The notes beneath the pieces are model-generated. The model was not told the origin of the DNA. It made no database searches and saw only the letters and a program-made list of their open reading frames with translations. Both the position numbers and the translations under genes were made by a program. A DNA stretch of 64,000 nt from Coenobita brevimanus (lineage: Eukaryota; Arthropoda; Malacostraca; Decapoda; Coenobitidae). Within the stretch, counting starts at the first letter, position 1; every line of letters begins with the position of its first letter. This document shows, piece by piece, positions 1-13,254 of this stretch. The DNA is taken from the NCBI GenBank assembly GCA_032717465.1, contig CM064658.1, positions 9,442,242 through 9,506,241 of the forward strand, given 5' to 3'.

Positions 1-935
1 CTGAGAAGGGAAGGGTTGACAATGACACTTTAGGCTGACTGCTGCTAACTTACAGGCTAATTTTTTATAGGTAGAAAATCTCGGCAATAAATAAAGAAAT
101 AGGTACTTCCAGGTGAATGTAAATGTCAATTAGGATTCTCCCTTCCTTTCTGATATATATTTTTATTACAGACATCGATTACAAGGCATAAATCAAAGGG
201 GAAATTACCGTGGTAATGTAGCGAATGAATGCACGTGAGGTTTTGTCAGGTGATAATTGGGCAATTTCAGGAGTATAACACTATCACTTACCTGTTTTTT
301 TTTTGGTATATATTATTGGGTAAAAATATTGGGCATAGGGCTTATTTCAATGGATGAAATCTGTGGAAAAAGAAGAGGGAAATTTCCGTGGCAGCAGCGG
401 CGTGGGAGGTGAGAGGAGAGGGTAATGGAGGGCAAGTAGGGAGGGGAGTCAAGAAGGGGGTAAATTATCTGAGAAGGGAAGGGTTGACAATGACACTTTA
501 GGCTTACTGCTGCTAACTTACATGCTAATTTTTTATAGGTAGAAAATCTCGGCAATAAATATAGAAATAGGTAGTTCCAGGTGACTGTAAATGTCAATTA
601 GGATTCTCCCTTCCTTTCTGATATATATTTTTATTACAGACATCGATTACAAGGCATAAATCAAAGGGGAAATTACCGTGGTAATGTAGCGAATGAATGC
701 ACGTGAGGTGTTGTCAGGTGATAATTAGGCAATTTCTGGAGTATAACACTATCACTTACCTGTTTTTTTTTTGGTATATATTATTGGGTAAAAATATAGG
801 GCATAGGCCTTATTTCAATGGATGAAATCTGTGGAAAGAGAAGGGGGAAATTTCCGTAGCGCAGCGCGGCGTGGGAGGTGAGAGGAGAGGGTAATGGAGG
901 GCAGGTAGGGAGGGGAGTCAGGAAGGGGTTAAAAT
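1..935. repeat. 468-bp tandem duplication (satellite-like)
   Basis: The sequence starting at base 1 restarts at base 469 with only scattered substitutions, so two nearly identical units of about 468 bp lie head to tail. The second unit ends near 935. The first unit is cut by the window edge, so the array may be longer. Each unit contains a T-rich run and a purine-rich tail (GGGAGGTGAGAGGAGAGG). No convincing coding frame is shared by the copies. Confidence 0.95.
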
Positions 936-1071
936 AGCTAAAATGTCAACAATGGATGGGAGTACAGATGAGATTTGGAGTGCTGACTAGTGTTGAACAT
1001 TGGCAGTACTGATATATGATACAAGCCACCACTTGAGAGCCCGGGATAATTCAAAATAACACAGAATCACA

Positions 1072-1142
1072 AAAGTGACGCCCCGCGGTATGATCCATTG
1101 TAGCCGAGCGTCACGAAAGTGACGCCCCGCGGTTAAGGGGTT
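1072..1142. repeat. Short GC-rich duplication ending in GGGGTTAA-type end
   Basis: An 18-base block, AAAGTGACGCCCCGCGGT, occurs at 1072-1089 and again at 1115-1132, 43 bases apart. The second copy runs into TTAAGGGGTTAAGG. The motif AGGGGTTAA recurs at the ends of a dispersed palindromic repeat elsewhere in this window, so this may be the edge of a related mobile repeat. Confidence 0.7.
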
Positions 1143-2159
1143 AAGGAGAAAAAAGAAAACTGTCATGAGGCAACAACAAAAAAGTACGGTACTGGATTGA
1201 TGGGGCTAAACATATGGATGGTTTAGGGTGTTGGCAGCAGACTTCCGGCCTTATGCCCGAGCGTTACAGCCAGAATGGACGCTCACAACCGGTTCGGGAC
1301 ACTGACCAGAGCTACTCAGGGCACAGGTGTGTTGGACAATACAATCACGGAAGTAATGGAGCAATGAACCACCATCCAGTTGTGTTGGCACATGAGATAT
1401 GAGGACTCCCTGATGGCCCAGACGGTGGGGAAGGAAGGTACGGAGAGCAGAACCCATGGGGTTAACTCTAGAAATTCCTTCGTCACGACACATAATAAAA
1501 TAAATGTTTAAGGCGAACAATGTCGTCGGGTCTTCTAAGTGAACTGGACGTCCTCAAATTGAAGGGATTCACTGGAAAACAGATAAACAACAGAAAGCAA
1601 TCATCCTATCAAGAAAACACTGGAAAGAATAGGAAACAGAAAGAAGAGATCAGCCTGTAAATCATTTTTGCTACTTAACTCCTTGAATCCAGTGGCGTCT
1701 GTTTTGGTTGATGTTTGCTACCAGCAGGGCAATGTACTCACCTTCGGACAGACTTTAGAACTATGTGGGTTAGATATAGTTTTCACTGACTTCTTACTAC
1801 AAAACATCTCACCAACGATGAAATGAAGTTTACCTCACTGAATGGGTAAAACTAAACCGTCAATATACCGTCTCCTTTTAGCCCTTTACTATGATGACGC
1901 TATTTCTAGACCAGCAGTGATTAACTATTCTGGGCCTCCACTCGTTTAGCAGTACCGTAGATTCTCATCTTAACCCTTATTCACCTCCCGTCCCATCTTT
2001 TCTTCATTATATTTGGCAGTTTTCATTCACCATATAAAACTAATTGCAAAAATATTTGACCAATACGAAAAATGCACTTTCTTTCACAACATGAGCTATT
2101 AAAAAAAAAAAAAAAAAAAAAAAAATATTTTATTGACATTAAAACCGACGCATGATATA
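1143..2159. other. No gene recognised
   Basis: Unique-looking sequence with a poly-A run at 2101-2125. Around 1676-1905 there is weak resemblance to the dispersed palindromic repeat (TTAACTCCTTGAATCC start), but it is too diverged to call. Confidence 0.5.
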
Positions 2160-2580
2160 TAGAGAATAAGAGAACAAAAGCACCACCAAATGGTCCTAAA
2201 CACTACTGCATAATGACCACCACATGTTTATAAAAACACCCCCACATGGTTATAAATATCACACAATAATAAACAATGTCACATGATTATCACATGGTTA
2301 TAAGCATCATCACCTGGCAATAAGCACTCCCAAATGATCACAATCACCATCAAAAGGTTGTTAACACAGAAATATGGTTATAAACATCGCCACATGATAG
2401 ACATCATAAACACCACCACATGATCACGCACCATCGAATGGTTATAAACACCACCACACGGTCATAAACACCACAACATGGTAGTAACTAGCAAACATAC
2501 CCACTTTCTCATAAACACTGCCACCCAACAGAGATCATAACCACCACCACATGACCATAAACACACAGCACATCTCACAC
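2160..2580. repeat. Minisatellite, unit about 22-25 bp
   Basis: Degenerate head-to-tail copies of a unit close to ATAAACACCACCACATGGTT run through this stretch. Spacing drifts between roughly 20 and 25 bases because of small indels. No coding frame is maintained. Confidence 0.85.
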
Positions 2581-3839
2581 TCCAGTTACAAACAACAGTA
2601 AAAGGTAAATCATTTACTGTACAGTAAGTTCGTAATCCCTTTTTGATCTGCCACACTTCCCTCTCGTCATGAAAAATTAATAATTTCTTTTCAACTTACA
2701 CAATTCTTTGTTTAGGACTGTCAAGTTTGTGAAGTAGAGCCAAGATTCTGGAGGACTGAATAGTGAGTGAATGAATGTCTGGGACATTTCACTAAGCATT
2801 TCATAGTTCTCCCTCCACTGTGCTTCTACCTTACTTTTTGGACGTTATCTTACCCAATCCTTCTGTGGGATAAAGAGGTGAGGATAATGATGAAGAGTTA
2901 TTATTTTACTGCTTAGTGCTTATAATTAAAAATACCTCTGTGTCAGAAAGAGTGTGACGAAGTGAAGTACTGTACACTAGTCAAGTGTGCTTGAAGCAAG
3001 CGACTGACACTTGAAATCCTTGAAGTCTGGAGACTTAATTATAGAAATCCTCGGGACAGATTCTTTCCCTACTTGTAAAACAAAAAACAAGCCTGACCAC
3101 AGAGATTTTATTTTATTCTGAAAGAGGGGGGTTCATTATTCAATACCAGACTTTGATAGAATATTCATCTTTTTCGAAATGGCTAGAGAGGTAAAACAGG
3201 GGCAAGGAGACAACCAGCAAAACAGAGGGACAGAACCTACTCAGTTCATAGATACAAAGGAAAGTTTGTCTCGAAGATTAAAGCAGAGATGAAATACCTG
3301 GCGTCACTACAAATCAAAGGTTTGCCATGATATGCACATACTTGTTTTGTTAATTTGTTAAGTTCCACCGGGTTCTCGCATTCTAACCCCCTTCCCGAAA
3401 ATTACCCACGATCCCCTAGGAGGGCACGTTCCTGAAGTTAAGTTTATTTGCACTGGGGGAGTTAGATGAAGCTTTACACAACTCCATCTCTACGAGAAGT
3501 CCTCCCTGAGCTGAAAAATTGTCTGGTGATAGATGATGCCAGTGGAACAGCAAGTCAAAAAATGAATGTGGGATTATAGAAAGCAATCCACGACCAACTG
3601 TGAGAGCAAAGCAAATATTGCAAGACTGCATGTATAGGGGTAAAAAGTACTGCAAAACACAATTAACAAGACAAACGACACCTTTGATAGTCGTACCCAC
3701 CCTTGCAATATTGTAACGGGAAAGAAATAATTTATTTGTGGCCGGTACGGAGGGGTGAAACCAGGGGGTACAACCCTCTTTACATTCTAGCCCGAGAGAA
3801 GGTCTATTACCGTGCAAAAACTATAACGTTTCTCACCCT
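2581..3839. other. No gene recognised
   Basis: A minus-strand open frame at 3416-3817 (133 codons) has no recognisable domain and overlaps the edge of the following GC-rich repeat. I see no splice-flanked exon or RNA gene here. Confidence 0.5.
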
Positions 3840-4038
3840 GACTAAAATGTGACCGGTGAAATCACCTACCAATACGCAAAATTTCGTGTTCATGGGTTAC
3901 AAATCATGACCGTGCGGGCTTTGGGCCGGACCTTCGAGGGCCGAGCCCCCCATGGGTGGTGGCTTTGAGAGTTTTTACCTTGCCTTAAACGTGGCCTCAG
4001 TTAAGAGTTACCATTGTGCAAAATTTTATATTCTTCAG

Positions 4039-4102
<64 letters not shown>

Positions 4103-4690
4103 GGCATTGTCCCTCTTGGGAGCAGCACCCCCACCCATCGCGGGTGGTCATCGTGGGTTCCACCTTGTTTAATACGTAGCTGGGGTAAATGCCTACCATA
4201 TTTTCCTGTTCCTTGGTTTAATAATCTGACCGATCATAATGGCTTTGCCAGAACCCGCAGGGGCCGCCCCTATGCCGTAACGGACCAACTTTGGTGGTTC
4301 CACCCTTCCGAAAAACAAGTGGCTGAAATGAAAATCTATCAACATACAAAAATTTATGTTCATCAGTTAAAAACTCTAGCCAAACATAACTTTAATGAGA
4401 CCACCTGGGTCTGTTCCCCCTGAAGGGGGCGGCCCTCGGGAGTCCCACCTTGCTTATATGCCGGCACAAGTGAAACTGCCTTTCTGGAAAAAAAAAAAAA
4501 AAAAAAAATCTAGGTTCTTAAAGAAAATAGCCATGCCTAACGGGTTTTCTTGAGACAATCGGTGGCCACCGCCCGGCCCCGTTGAAGGCAACCCTTAGGG
4601 GTCAGACCGTGCCTGAAACTTGCCCCGGGGGGTAGTCTACCATTGTGCAAAGTTTCTTTTTCTAACACTCCTCCCGTAAGGCATGGACCC
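3840..4690. repeat. GC-rich degenerate repeat block with (AT)n insert
   Basis: Several diverged copies of a GC-rich unit recur. Shared landmarks are CATTGTGCAAA (about 4012 and 4642), GTTCAT followed by GGTTA/AGTTA (about 3888 and 4360), and GGGGGCGGCCC-like blocks. A pure (AT)n tract occupies 4042-4096 and a poly-A run about 4488-4508. The unit looks like a few hundred bases, but I could not measure the period. Open frames here come from the dinucleotide tract. Confidence 0.65.
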
Positions 4691-4811
4691 CATTTTGTAC
4701 GGTAACTCAGTAAGGGAGGGAGGGAATGACACAGTTACCGACAAGCACTAAATTTGGTCGCCCTTGTGGGTACGGCCAAAATATAGTTTTGCAAAACTGA
4801 AAGTGGCAACA

Positions 4812-4965
4812 AAGACAGCATTACAAGACTGAATGAAAATACAAAGAAAGCACTACAAGACTGAAAGCAGAAATAATGGAAGCATTGCTGGTTGAATGTA
4901 AAAATAAAGAAAGCACTGCAAGACTGAATGAAGAAGTAAAGAAACCCTTGCAAGAGTCAGTGAGG
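4812..4965. repeat. Minisatellite, unit about 32 bp
   Basis: Four to five degenerate copies of a unit like AAAGCACTACAAGACTGAAT followed by an A-rich spacer start near 4812, 4848, 4879, 4908 and 4940. Confidence 0.85.
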
Positions 4966-5886
4966 GAATGAAGACTTCTGTGAGCTGAATAAAATCGTCT
5001 GGCGGTACTAACATCTTGAATTTGGGTGACATCCTATGTGTTTATTATCTACTGCCACCAGGCGAGTCTCATCAATATGGAAGAATCCTCTGGTAGTGAA
5101 GGAGTTACTAAATATATCAGATCCTTCCAACTCACAAAGTTTCTCCTAATCCAAATAATATCGCCCAGACACAGCAGGAATAAACCAAGCAATACGTCCC
5201 TATTAACATCTTCGTTTAGGGAAGTCTCTTTTAAGATGAATAATATCGGTTAGTGTTAGAATTAAAAAAAAAGAAAAAAAGTACGCCTTCGGCCTGAAAA
5301 GGTTAACAATGTAGTGGGACAATATCAATGTGAATGTTATTTGTTAAACAAGGACAGCCAAAGTATTCGCCCACGAATGCGTATCGCCCGCCATCATTAA
5401 AAAACGAGAGTAGTAATCAACTGGCAATCGGGGGCATATCATCGCAGCTTCGCCTAAATCTAATAAGTTCAAGCCGCATATTCTTGGATACTGCCCACAA
5501 AGTCTGGATACAAATTTACCCACCTGATTTCGAGTTATGTGAGTAACAGAGAGACACATACATAAACACGCAGATGCAGGCGATTACATTATCTCCTCGC
5601 TAAGCGGCCGATATATATGAAAAAATATAATTATGTACACATTTTCTTGTCGATCAGTATGCATCCATATTGGTGAATGAAGGATCGTGTGAAGGGTTGC
5701 TGTGACATAGTACCTTCAGGCAGTTACGTCCCTATTCAACAACAACCCCTCCCACAACGACCATATCTCTCATATTTCACAACTTGTCCTTTCATTCGTA
5801 CTTGGCCTGACTTATTTTGTTAAAAGTTATCATTATTCTCTCCGATAAGGAGAGTATGTTTTCACCCCTCTTTGTTGTTTATTTCT

Positions 5887-6120
5887 TTGTTTGCTCCTAT
5901 GTCTGTCAGCAAGATTACTCAAAAACTGAAAGAGAGATTTGGACTAAATTTGGTGGGTAGATAGCCCATGTCCCAGGGAACAGTCTATTAATTTTTGGGA
6001 CTGATGTTTGTTAGCTTGTTTGTCAGCAGGATTACTCGAAAACTAAAAGAGAGATTTGGACCAAATTAGGTGGGTAGGTAGCCCATGTCCCAGGGAACAA
6101 TCGATTAACTTTTGGGACCG
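5887..6120. repeat. 117-bp tandem pair
   Basis: Two copies, 117 bases apart, of a block beginning near TGTCAGCA (5904 and 6021). Each contains GAGAGATTTGGAC, AATTTGGTGGGTAG or its close variant, and AGCCCATGTCCCAGGGAAC. It is noncoding and resembles a dispersed invertebrate repeat type. Confidence 0.85.
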
Positions 6121-6265
6121 ATCCGGATCGTATGACAGATTCTGGATCCGGACAAAATTTTTGCGAAATCCTAATCAATGATGAGAAACCCTAACCCATT
6201 ATGAAGAGTGGTTTGGAAATTACGTTCCCCTTGTCGGAGAGATGCACTCCACTGAGTGCCCCTCT

Positions 6266-6279
6266 GGATATTATTATTA

Positions 6280-6314
<35 letters not shown>

Positions 6315-6431
6315 GTTGTTGTAGTTGTTATTGTTGTCGTCGTCGTCGTCGTTGTTGTTGTTGTTGTTGTTGTTATTATTATTATTATTATCATTATTAT
6401 CATTATTATTATTTTTATTATTATTATTATC
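6266..6431. repeat. Compound trinucleotide microsatellite (ATT/GTT/GTC)n
   Basis: ATT repeats change to GTT and GTC repeats and back to ATT. The poly-Ile, poly-Val and poly-Tyr frames on both strands are artefacts of this tract. Confidence 0.95.
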
Positions 6432-6670
6432 TCTCCATTATACTCAGTATCTCGACTTTGTACTTAGCCTAACCCATTCTCGTCTTAACAAATAGTCCTC
6501 ATTTACTCAACTGCCCGACTGTTACCTTGGTCCGTCACTTCTAAATAACCCCCGGTCGATTCTATTCAGTAGCATTACAGTTATCCCTTCACTTCGTACT
6601 TGCCCAACCACTTCTTACAAATAAGCCCTTTTCAATTTATTCACCATTCCGACAATTGTCTTATCTCTTC

Positions 6671-6790
6671 AGTCCGCGGGGGAGCTGATGGCACGGTGGT
6701 TAGGACGTCCAGTTCGTGACTGGAACGACCGAATTATTCGTGGGCCGGCACAACTCGTGGGCAAAGTTTGCTTCCCTTTTGTCCCTATTC
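6671..6790 (+). mobile_element. tRNA-derived SINE (head region)
   Basis: A box-A-like TGGCACGGTGGTTAGGACG lies near 6690, followed by a GTTCGTGACTGGAACGACC segment where a box B would sit. The B box is degenerate, so this is called from the A box and the overall tRNA-like layout. Confidence 0.5.
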
Positions 6791-7814
6791 ACCCAATAGT
6801 ATGAAAGGGGACCTGGATGTAACATACATCACCGACTAATGCACGACGTGTAGCTAAAGGGGTGGGGAAAGGTACGCCTCCCCCTTCACTCACCTCACGA
6901 CCTAGTGATCTCGGTGTGCTGGGAACTGAACAAGCAAGAACCGAAAATACCAATATGGATGAGTTTGTAAACAAGTTTTCGATCAGTCACAATAACAGAA
7001 GATAAAGTCATTGTAAGATACATATAAGGAAATAATAAATAAATCTAGTTTCTGTACCCTATAAACATTGCTTAATTTGTATATTACTGTGAATTTTTTC
7101 TGTTCAGTGCAGGCTCCGCTGTATTTATGCACTTTTATAGTCTTTGTTAGTATTAGAAACCTGAATATTTAATACCGGTATCTGTTACACAGTGATAATT
7201 CTGAGTGAACAACCTATACAGTGCGAGATACTTTGCATAAATAAAATACACCTTGCAGTATACCTGTATCTAATCTTTTGTCACAGTATCAAAGGATTTC
7301 GGAAAGTTTTGCATACAGTAATACCAACAGCAATCACAACACCATTTATTGACAAGTGTTGTTATAATTTTTTTATTTTGAAAAGTTTCGTGTGATATTT
7401 TGGTAAGTAGTAGTAGACACTGCCACAATCTTAGCTACGCCAGTAGCAGGTGATAAGATATAGTCTTTTTCTCCTCCGCTTCACACTTGGTCTACCAATT
7501 CTTCTCTTCACAAATAACCCTCACTTTATTCAGTATGCCGACAGTTATACTGAACTGAACAGCTCCCCACCAATCCTGCCTCCCGCCCATAAATAACTAA
7601 AACGCCGCCTGTCTAAAAATGCCACGGATCCCCTTCCTGGTTCAAGCTAAAATCTAGGAAAACGGGATCTTTTATCCCCCTTTTCTGTACTTGGATCCGA
7701 GCTGCCTTTTTCAATATTCTGACTTTTCCTCTCTCTCCACTTTCCACACAGTTTTCAACATTAGATATTTTTTCACCTTCCCCTTCCGGTAAACCGGGAT
7801 AGCTATACAGTCTT

Positions 7815-8075
7815 CTCTTTTTTTCTGCTCAGTTGCCTAATGCAACAGCTGACCATCATTATCGGTCGTACGTGGATACAACCGATCAGCTCTGGAATTG
7901 TCTTCCACACCCTCTATTGCACACTGCCTACGGCCTCCAGTCTCTTAATTACATTGTGTCCAGGTATCTCCAGATGAACGAATACTAACTTTTGGTTTGC
8001 CGTTTCTTTTACTTTTATTAGTAGCGACAAGTTTTTGCAGGCTCTTAGCCTCGTTCCTATTTGTTATATGCATAA
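7815..8075 (+). mobile_element. Diverged 3' end of a jockey-type LINE
   Basis: The order of short matches (CTGGAATTGTCTTCC, CCTCCAGTCT, TGTGTCCAGGTATCTCCAG, ATGAACGAA) parallels the 3' ends of the elements at 18.7-19.3 and 38.5-39.8 kb, which encode the C-terminal tail and the start of the 3' UTR. The copy is strongly decayed with no open frame. Confidence 0.65.
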
Positions 8076-8558
8076 AATAAAGCAAACCGGCTTACCAATT
8101 TGCTAGTACTTAGCATGTCGCCAGAACAGACCCGCAGATCACTTCACACATTTATCTGAAAGACACGACATTGCTAGGACTGAGAATCTGGGCTAAATAA
8201 TGGAATGAATCTTGGCTGTCATATTGATAGATACATTATGTCCACTGGGATGGGGTACACAAAGAGCTGAACCATTACGGATAGTGTCCCCGATGCAGAC
8301 GTGGCGCTCCTGTGGCAGCAGATGATACCCCGCAGCTACCAGGTGAGAAATGAAATGCTATAAAGTCTGACAGACGGGTTAGGTACACATACTGAAAAAT
8401 GAAATAGTTAACCCCTTCTCCCTATATCTCTATCTGTATTGATGCATTATCGTTGTATACGTGGTATCTCCTGAATTTTTTCATCAAATTAAGCGACTTA
8501 ACGAATTAATTGAACATATCCCTCATTAACTTCTTTCACTATGAGCTTTACATATAAA

Positions 8559-8975
<417 letters not shown>

Positions 8976-9183
8976 AAGGAAGAGGAAAGAATGAAGAATG
9001 AAAGACAGAAGAAAGAGTGTAAAGTCACCTGCAGGCAGAAAGACGAGGAAAGAATGAAGGAAAGACAGAAGAAGATGGAAGGAAAGAAGGATGGAGGAGA
9101 GGACAGGGCAGACACCCGACAGCAGCACTACATTGAGAGAGTGGATGGTGAGCGCCCCCACCTACCACATATACATATATATA

Positions 9184-9186
<3 letters not shown>

Positions 9187-9265
<79 letters not shown>
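9187..9265. repeat. (TA)n microsatellite
   Basis: About 79 bases of uninterrupted TA. Frames crossing it are not coding. Confidence 0.98.
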
Positions 9266-9267
<2 letters not shown>

Positions 9268-10289
9268 AGACTTTGGGCCCAGAAGTTAGATACAGCCTTG
9301 CCATGAACCTCTTCACTACCAGGATGCTCGTCCGAAAAAAAAAAAAAATGCAAACGGTGAAACTACTGTTTAACTTTCTTTGGCCCTTTTCATGCTGTAC
9401 CCTATACAGTCGGTATCAAAACTCCTGTCGTCTCTCCTGCTTTTCTCTCCATGCACTTTGAAAATCAGTATGGTAACCCAGCAGCAAACCGACAAGAATG
9501 ACACATTTGTTGCCAAGTGAAGTCATCAGTGTCGACTGCCTGTAGGTTTACCAAAGAGACTGCCAATGTTCATGTACAGTACAAAGGGAGGTCCAAAGGG
9601 CTTCTTATACTAACTGTACATTGCACATGTTATATTCGGCAGAAAAATTTCTAGTTTATCCTCTGTCTCTCTCTCTGGCCTATCACATGACCACTACACC
9701 CAGTAAATCAACTTACCCCTCTGGCCTCTTCCCTCCCAACCCCGTCCACCACACGTCAGTCTCCATCCTGACCCCTTCACTACCATTACATGCCTTCTTT
9801 TGCCCTCTGCAGATGATTTTGCTCAGCTTCCGATATTTCGAGCAGGTGTTGGATACAGACTGACAGTGCCAACAATAAGCTAAAACCAGGACGCTATTAT
9901 AGGGGTTTTACGTCAAAGCCCAAATTTCTGTGACATGGTTTAGTCTCTTGCCAACGAGGTCATTTAAGCTTACTCCACCTGCCCCAACGAGCTTAATCGG
10001 TCTGACATTAACACCGTCACCATTCTTTTCTTCTTTTTTTAAGTTTACTGTTGCTGCTACTACGGATGACTGTACTCCGCTTAGGAGAACCCTGTGGCAG
10101 TGACGGGGTTAAATACATTCAACTCTTCATGTTTAAAATGTATCTCATTAAATTAAAAGTTTGGCACTAGCAACAATATAAAGACCTAACCGATAAAATG
10201 TAGTGCAAAAACACAAGAGAACAAAACTGCCAGAAAGCCAAAACCCATAAATAAAAGACGAGACAAAACAGAAGAAAAGAAAGAAGTGG

Positions 10290-10402
10290 AAAAAGTGGCC
10301 AGCAAATAGAAAACAACAGAAAGAAATTTGTGGGAGACAATGAGTTGTGGTCAGGCCTCTCTCTCTCTCTCTCTTTCAGAGAGAAAATGAGTTGTGGTCA
10401 GG

Positions 10403-10457
<55 letters not shown>

Positions 10458-10485
10458 TTCAGAGAGAAAATGAGTTGTGGTCAGG

Positions 10486-10533
<48 letters not shown>

Positions 10534-10585
10534 AGAGAGAAAATGAGTTGTGGTCAGGCCTCTCTCTCTGTAAGAGAGGGAATTA
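10290..10585. repeat. Tandem unit with inverted (CT)n/(GA) edges
   Basis: The block GAGTTGTGGTCAGGCC occurs four times (about 10340, 10388, 10470 and 10543), each followed by a (CT)n run and then TTTCAGAGAGAAAATGA. A fifth, single copy of the same flank plus block lies at 17015-17095, followed by (GT)n instead of (CT)n. A dispersed element seems to have been amplified locally together with its microsatellite tail. Confidence 0.85.
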
Positions 10586-10649
10586 TGGTCCCAAAGAGGT
10601 GATTAAACCAAAACCTCTTTGGAACAATGACATCGTTGCTATTTATTGC

Positions 10650-11848
10650 CGTAGATCAGATATTCATTCTTAGATCTTTAGTGGAAAAGTTTCTAGAGAA
10701 GGGAAAGAAGTTGTATGCGGCTTTCATGGATTTGGAGAAAGCATATGACAGGGTGGATAGACAAGGATTGTGGAAAGTGTTAAGAATATATGGAGTAGAT
10801 GGGAAGTTGTTGAATGCTGTGAAGAGTATGTACGATGGTGCGAAGGCTGCAGTGCGTGTGGATGGTGAACTAAGTGAATTTTTCTCTTTGAAAGTTGGTT
10901 TGAAACAGGGATGTGTCATGTCTCCATGGTTGTTCAATCTGTACATGGATGGGGTAATAAAAGAGGTACAAGGTAGGGTAGTCGATGTTGGAGTGGCCCT
11001 GGTGAGAGGATAGTGTTTGGAAACTCCCTGTACTGTTGTTTGCAGATGATACTGTGTTGTTGAGTGAAGACGAAGGGGAGCTGCAAGGCTTGGTGGATGA
11101 GTTTGAGAGAGTGTGTAAGAAACGGAACCTAAAGGTGAATGTAGGGAAGAGTAAAGTGATGGTCTTTGAGAGAGGTGAAGTCAGTGAATGTACAGCGAGG
11201 TTGGATGGTGAGGAATTGGAAAATGTGAGTACGTTTAAGTATTTGGGTAGTGTGATGAGTAAGGATGGAGGTTTGGAGGGTGAAGTGCTTGAAAAGGTAC
11301 AGCAGGGAAGAAAGGTTGCTGGTTCCTTGAAAGCAGTGATAAGAAACAGGGAAGTGAGCATGGAAGTGAAAAAGTTACTACATGACAGTATTGTGATACC
11401 AACTCTAACGTACGGAAGTGAAGCTTGGACGTTGTTGGAAGGACACAAGTCAAGAGTGAGAGCAGTGGAAATGAGTTATTTAAGAGGAGCCTGTGGAGTC
11501 GCGTGGAGAGACAGGCTGACGAATGAGAATATAAAGGAGCGTTGTGGTGTGGATGTGGATGTGATAGGAAGCGTTATGAGGAACACACTGAGGTGGTTTG
11601 GCCATGTGGAGAGGATGGAGGGTGAAAGACTGACGAAGAGTGTATGTGAGTGAGGTGGAGGGGAGATGAGGGAGGGGGAGGCCGAGGATGAGATGGAGGG
11701 ATGGGGTGGAGAGGTATATGAGAGAGGGGTGTGTGAGTTGGGAGCAGGGCAGTGAAATGGCGGGGGGCAGGGCGACTTGGAGGCGATTTGTTTGTGGCCA
11801 CCCCAAACGGGATTGAGGCGTCTGGCAATAGATAGATAGATAGATAGA
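10650..11848 (+). mobile_element. RTE-like non-LTR retrotransposon, family A, 5'-truncated and frameshifted
   Basis: A reverse transcriptase is visible: motif A MDLEKAYDRVDR, motif [20 protein letters not shown] and catalytic box FADDTVLL, followed by thumb and C-terminal regions ending LRWFGHVERMEGER. The frame breaks near 11005-11015, between the block ending ALVRG and the FADD block, consistent with a one-base loss. The fingers start at about residue DQIF, so the endonuclease and the start of the RT are missing. The 3' UTR contains CGATTTGTTTGTGGCC and GAGGCGTCTGGCAATA and ends in a (GATA)n tail near 11848. Truncated tails of the same family lie at 40.77-41.02 and 55.63-55.84 kb. It is not expected to move by itself. 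Confidence 0.92.
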
Positions 11849-12564
11849 CTATTTTATTCATGGTAAGGGACACCTGGTAGTGGTGCGTTAGAAACAAACT
11901 TCCATTAACACTTTCAGTACAGTGATGTTACCCGCCCACCACCTCACGATTTTCTTCAGTCCAACGTCCGTATTGTTTTTGGCGTCGGTGGTGTCGTATA
12001 ACCTCTTCCAATGCATTTAGGTTCCATATTACTCACTATTAACTGTATGACACTTTTTATAGTTTTAACACCAACATAAGAGGCAGGAGTAACATAGAAG
12101 AGGAAAATGATACACAAGCAACAGGAACAAAGTGGTGTCAAGAAAGCTACAAAGCCACGTGGAACACATCAGATGCCACAAAACTACCGGCTGTAGATAG
12201 TTGGTAACATGTCTGGATGTATTTTGCTGCTACTGGTACACCTAACCAGTGTCCTGGATGCTGTCAATATCGTTTTTGCATCGGCACAGTCTGCCTCAAC
12301 ACGTCCAAGAGGATCCTGATGGGCAATGTGCAGAATAAATGGCGAAGGAAGAAGTGTTATGATATCTTCAAAGCCACATAGAATACGGGCCTAGGCTACA
12401 CCCCTCTTAACGAATGGGTTAGAAACACTGTACAGCAAGTCGTCCATTACAATGATGTATTGTATAGTATGCTCTTGCTGCCAGCAGACGAATTTACTCA
12501 ACTGAATACACCCGTTATTGTGAACAGCGAATTACCGACAGACAACTTACTCCACCAAACCATG

Positions 12565-12568
<4 letters not shown>

Positions 12569-12650
<82 letters not shown>
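12569..12650. repeat. (TA)n microsatellite
   Basis: About 82 bases of TA repeats. Confidence 0.98.
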
Positions 12651-12652
<2 letters not shown>

Positions 12653-13084
12653 TTTCTTGAACTCATTATTTATTTTTGTATTCTGGCGGGGAAGGGGACA
12701 GGAGGGCTTGGAATGGATAGTACTAAGGTAATACAAATTCGAATGCACTCCAAAACTTCTCTTCACTAAAGGCCTTAACATTTTCAGTACGATGACATCA
12801 TTTCACCGTTTATTCTTGCTACCTCCAAAGTTTTTTTTTTTTTTCTTTTTTCTCAGAAGGGATCTCTTGTGAAGTACAGTAGTTGAAATAGGCTGTATCT
12901 AACCCATGCAGTTCGAAAGTCTCCCAAGCTATATGAAATCTTATAATCAAGAATTTAACAATAAGGAGCACTCAGGGAGTGCAACACCCGCTCACCAACT
13001 GGTCTAAGAGCCAAATATTTGTCTATGACATTCACCTGCGACAGAGTACAGTACTCTCAAATCATAATTATTTCATTCTTGCCT

Positions 13085-13254
13085 AACCCTTAGCTTTTCA
13101 GTCAGCTTTGGTTCGATTAAAATCAAGGGTTTGTTAGAGGACTTTACCCAGTGACCATGACTTTTGACCTTTCCCTGTGACCCTGACCTCTGAATGTTCT
13201 GTAATCGAATCTCTGTATTCTTGCATTAAACGTGAACTCTGCCACAAAGTTTAA
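13085..13254. repeat. AGGTCA-rich dispersed repeat, left part (split)
   Basis: Contains TGACTTTTGACC, TTTCCCTGTGACCCTGACC and related half-sites, matching the family seen at 15.53-16.33 kb. It stops where the (TCTA)n end of the RTE copy begins, and the same family resumes beyond that element. Confidence 0.75.

Noticed and set aside
3416..3817. 133-codon minus-strand open frame
   Set aside because: No recognisable domain, no splice signals and overlap with a dispersed repeat edge.
10870..11897. Minus-strand open frames of 107-192 codons
   Set aside because: Antisense to the family-A RTE element; Ser/Pro-rich composition is the mirror of its coding strand.
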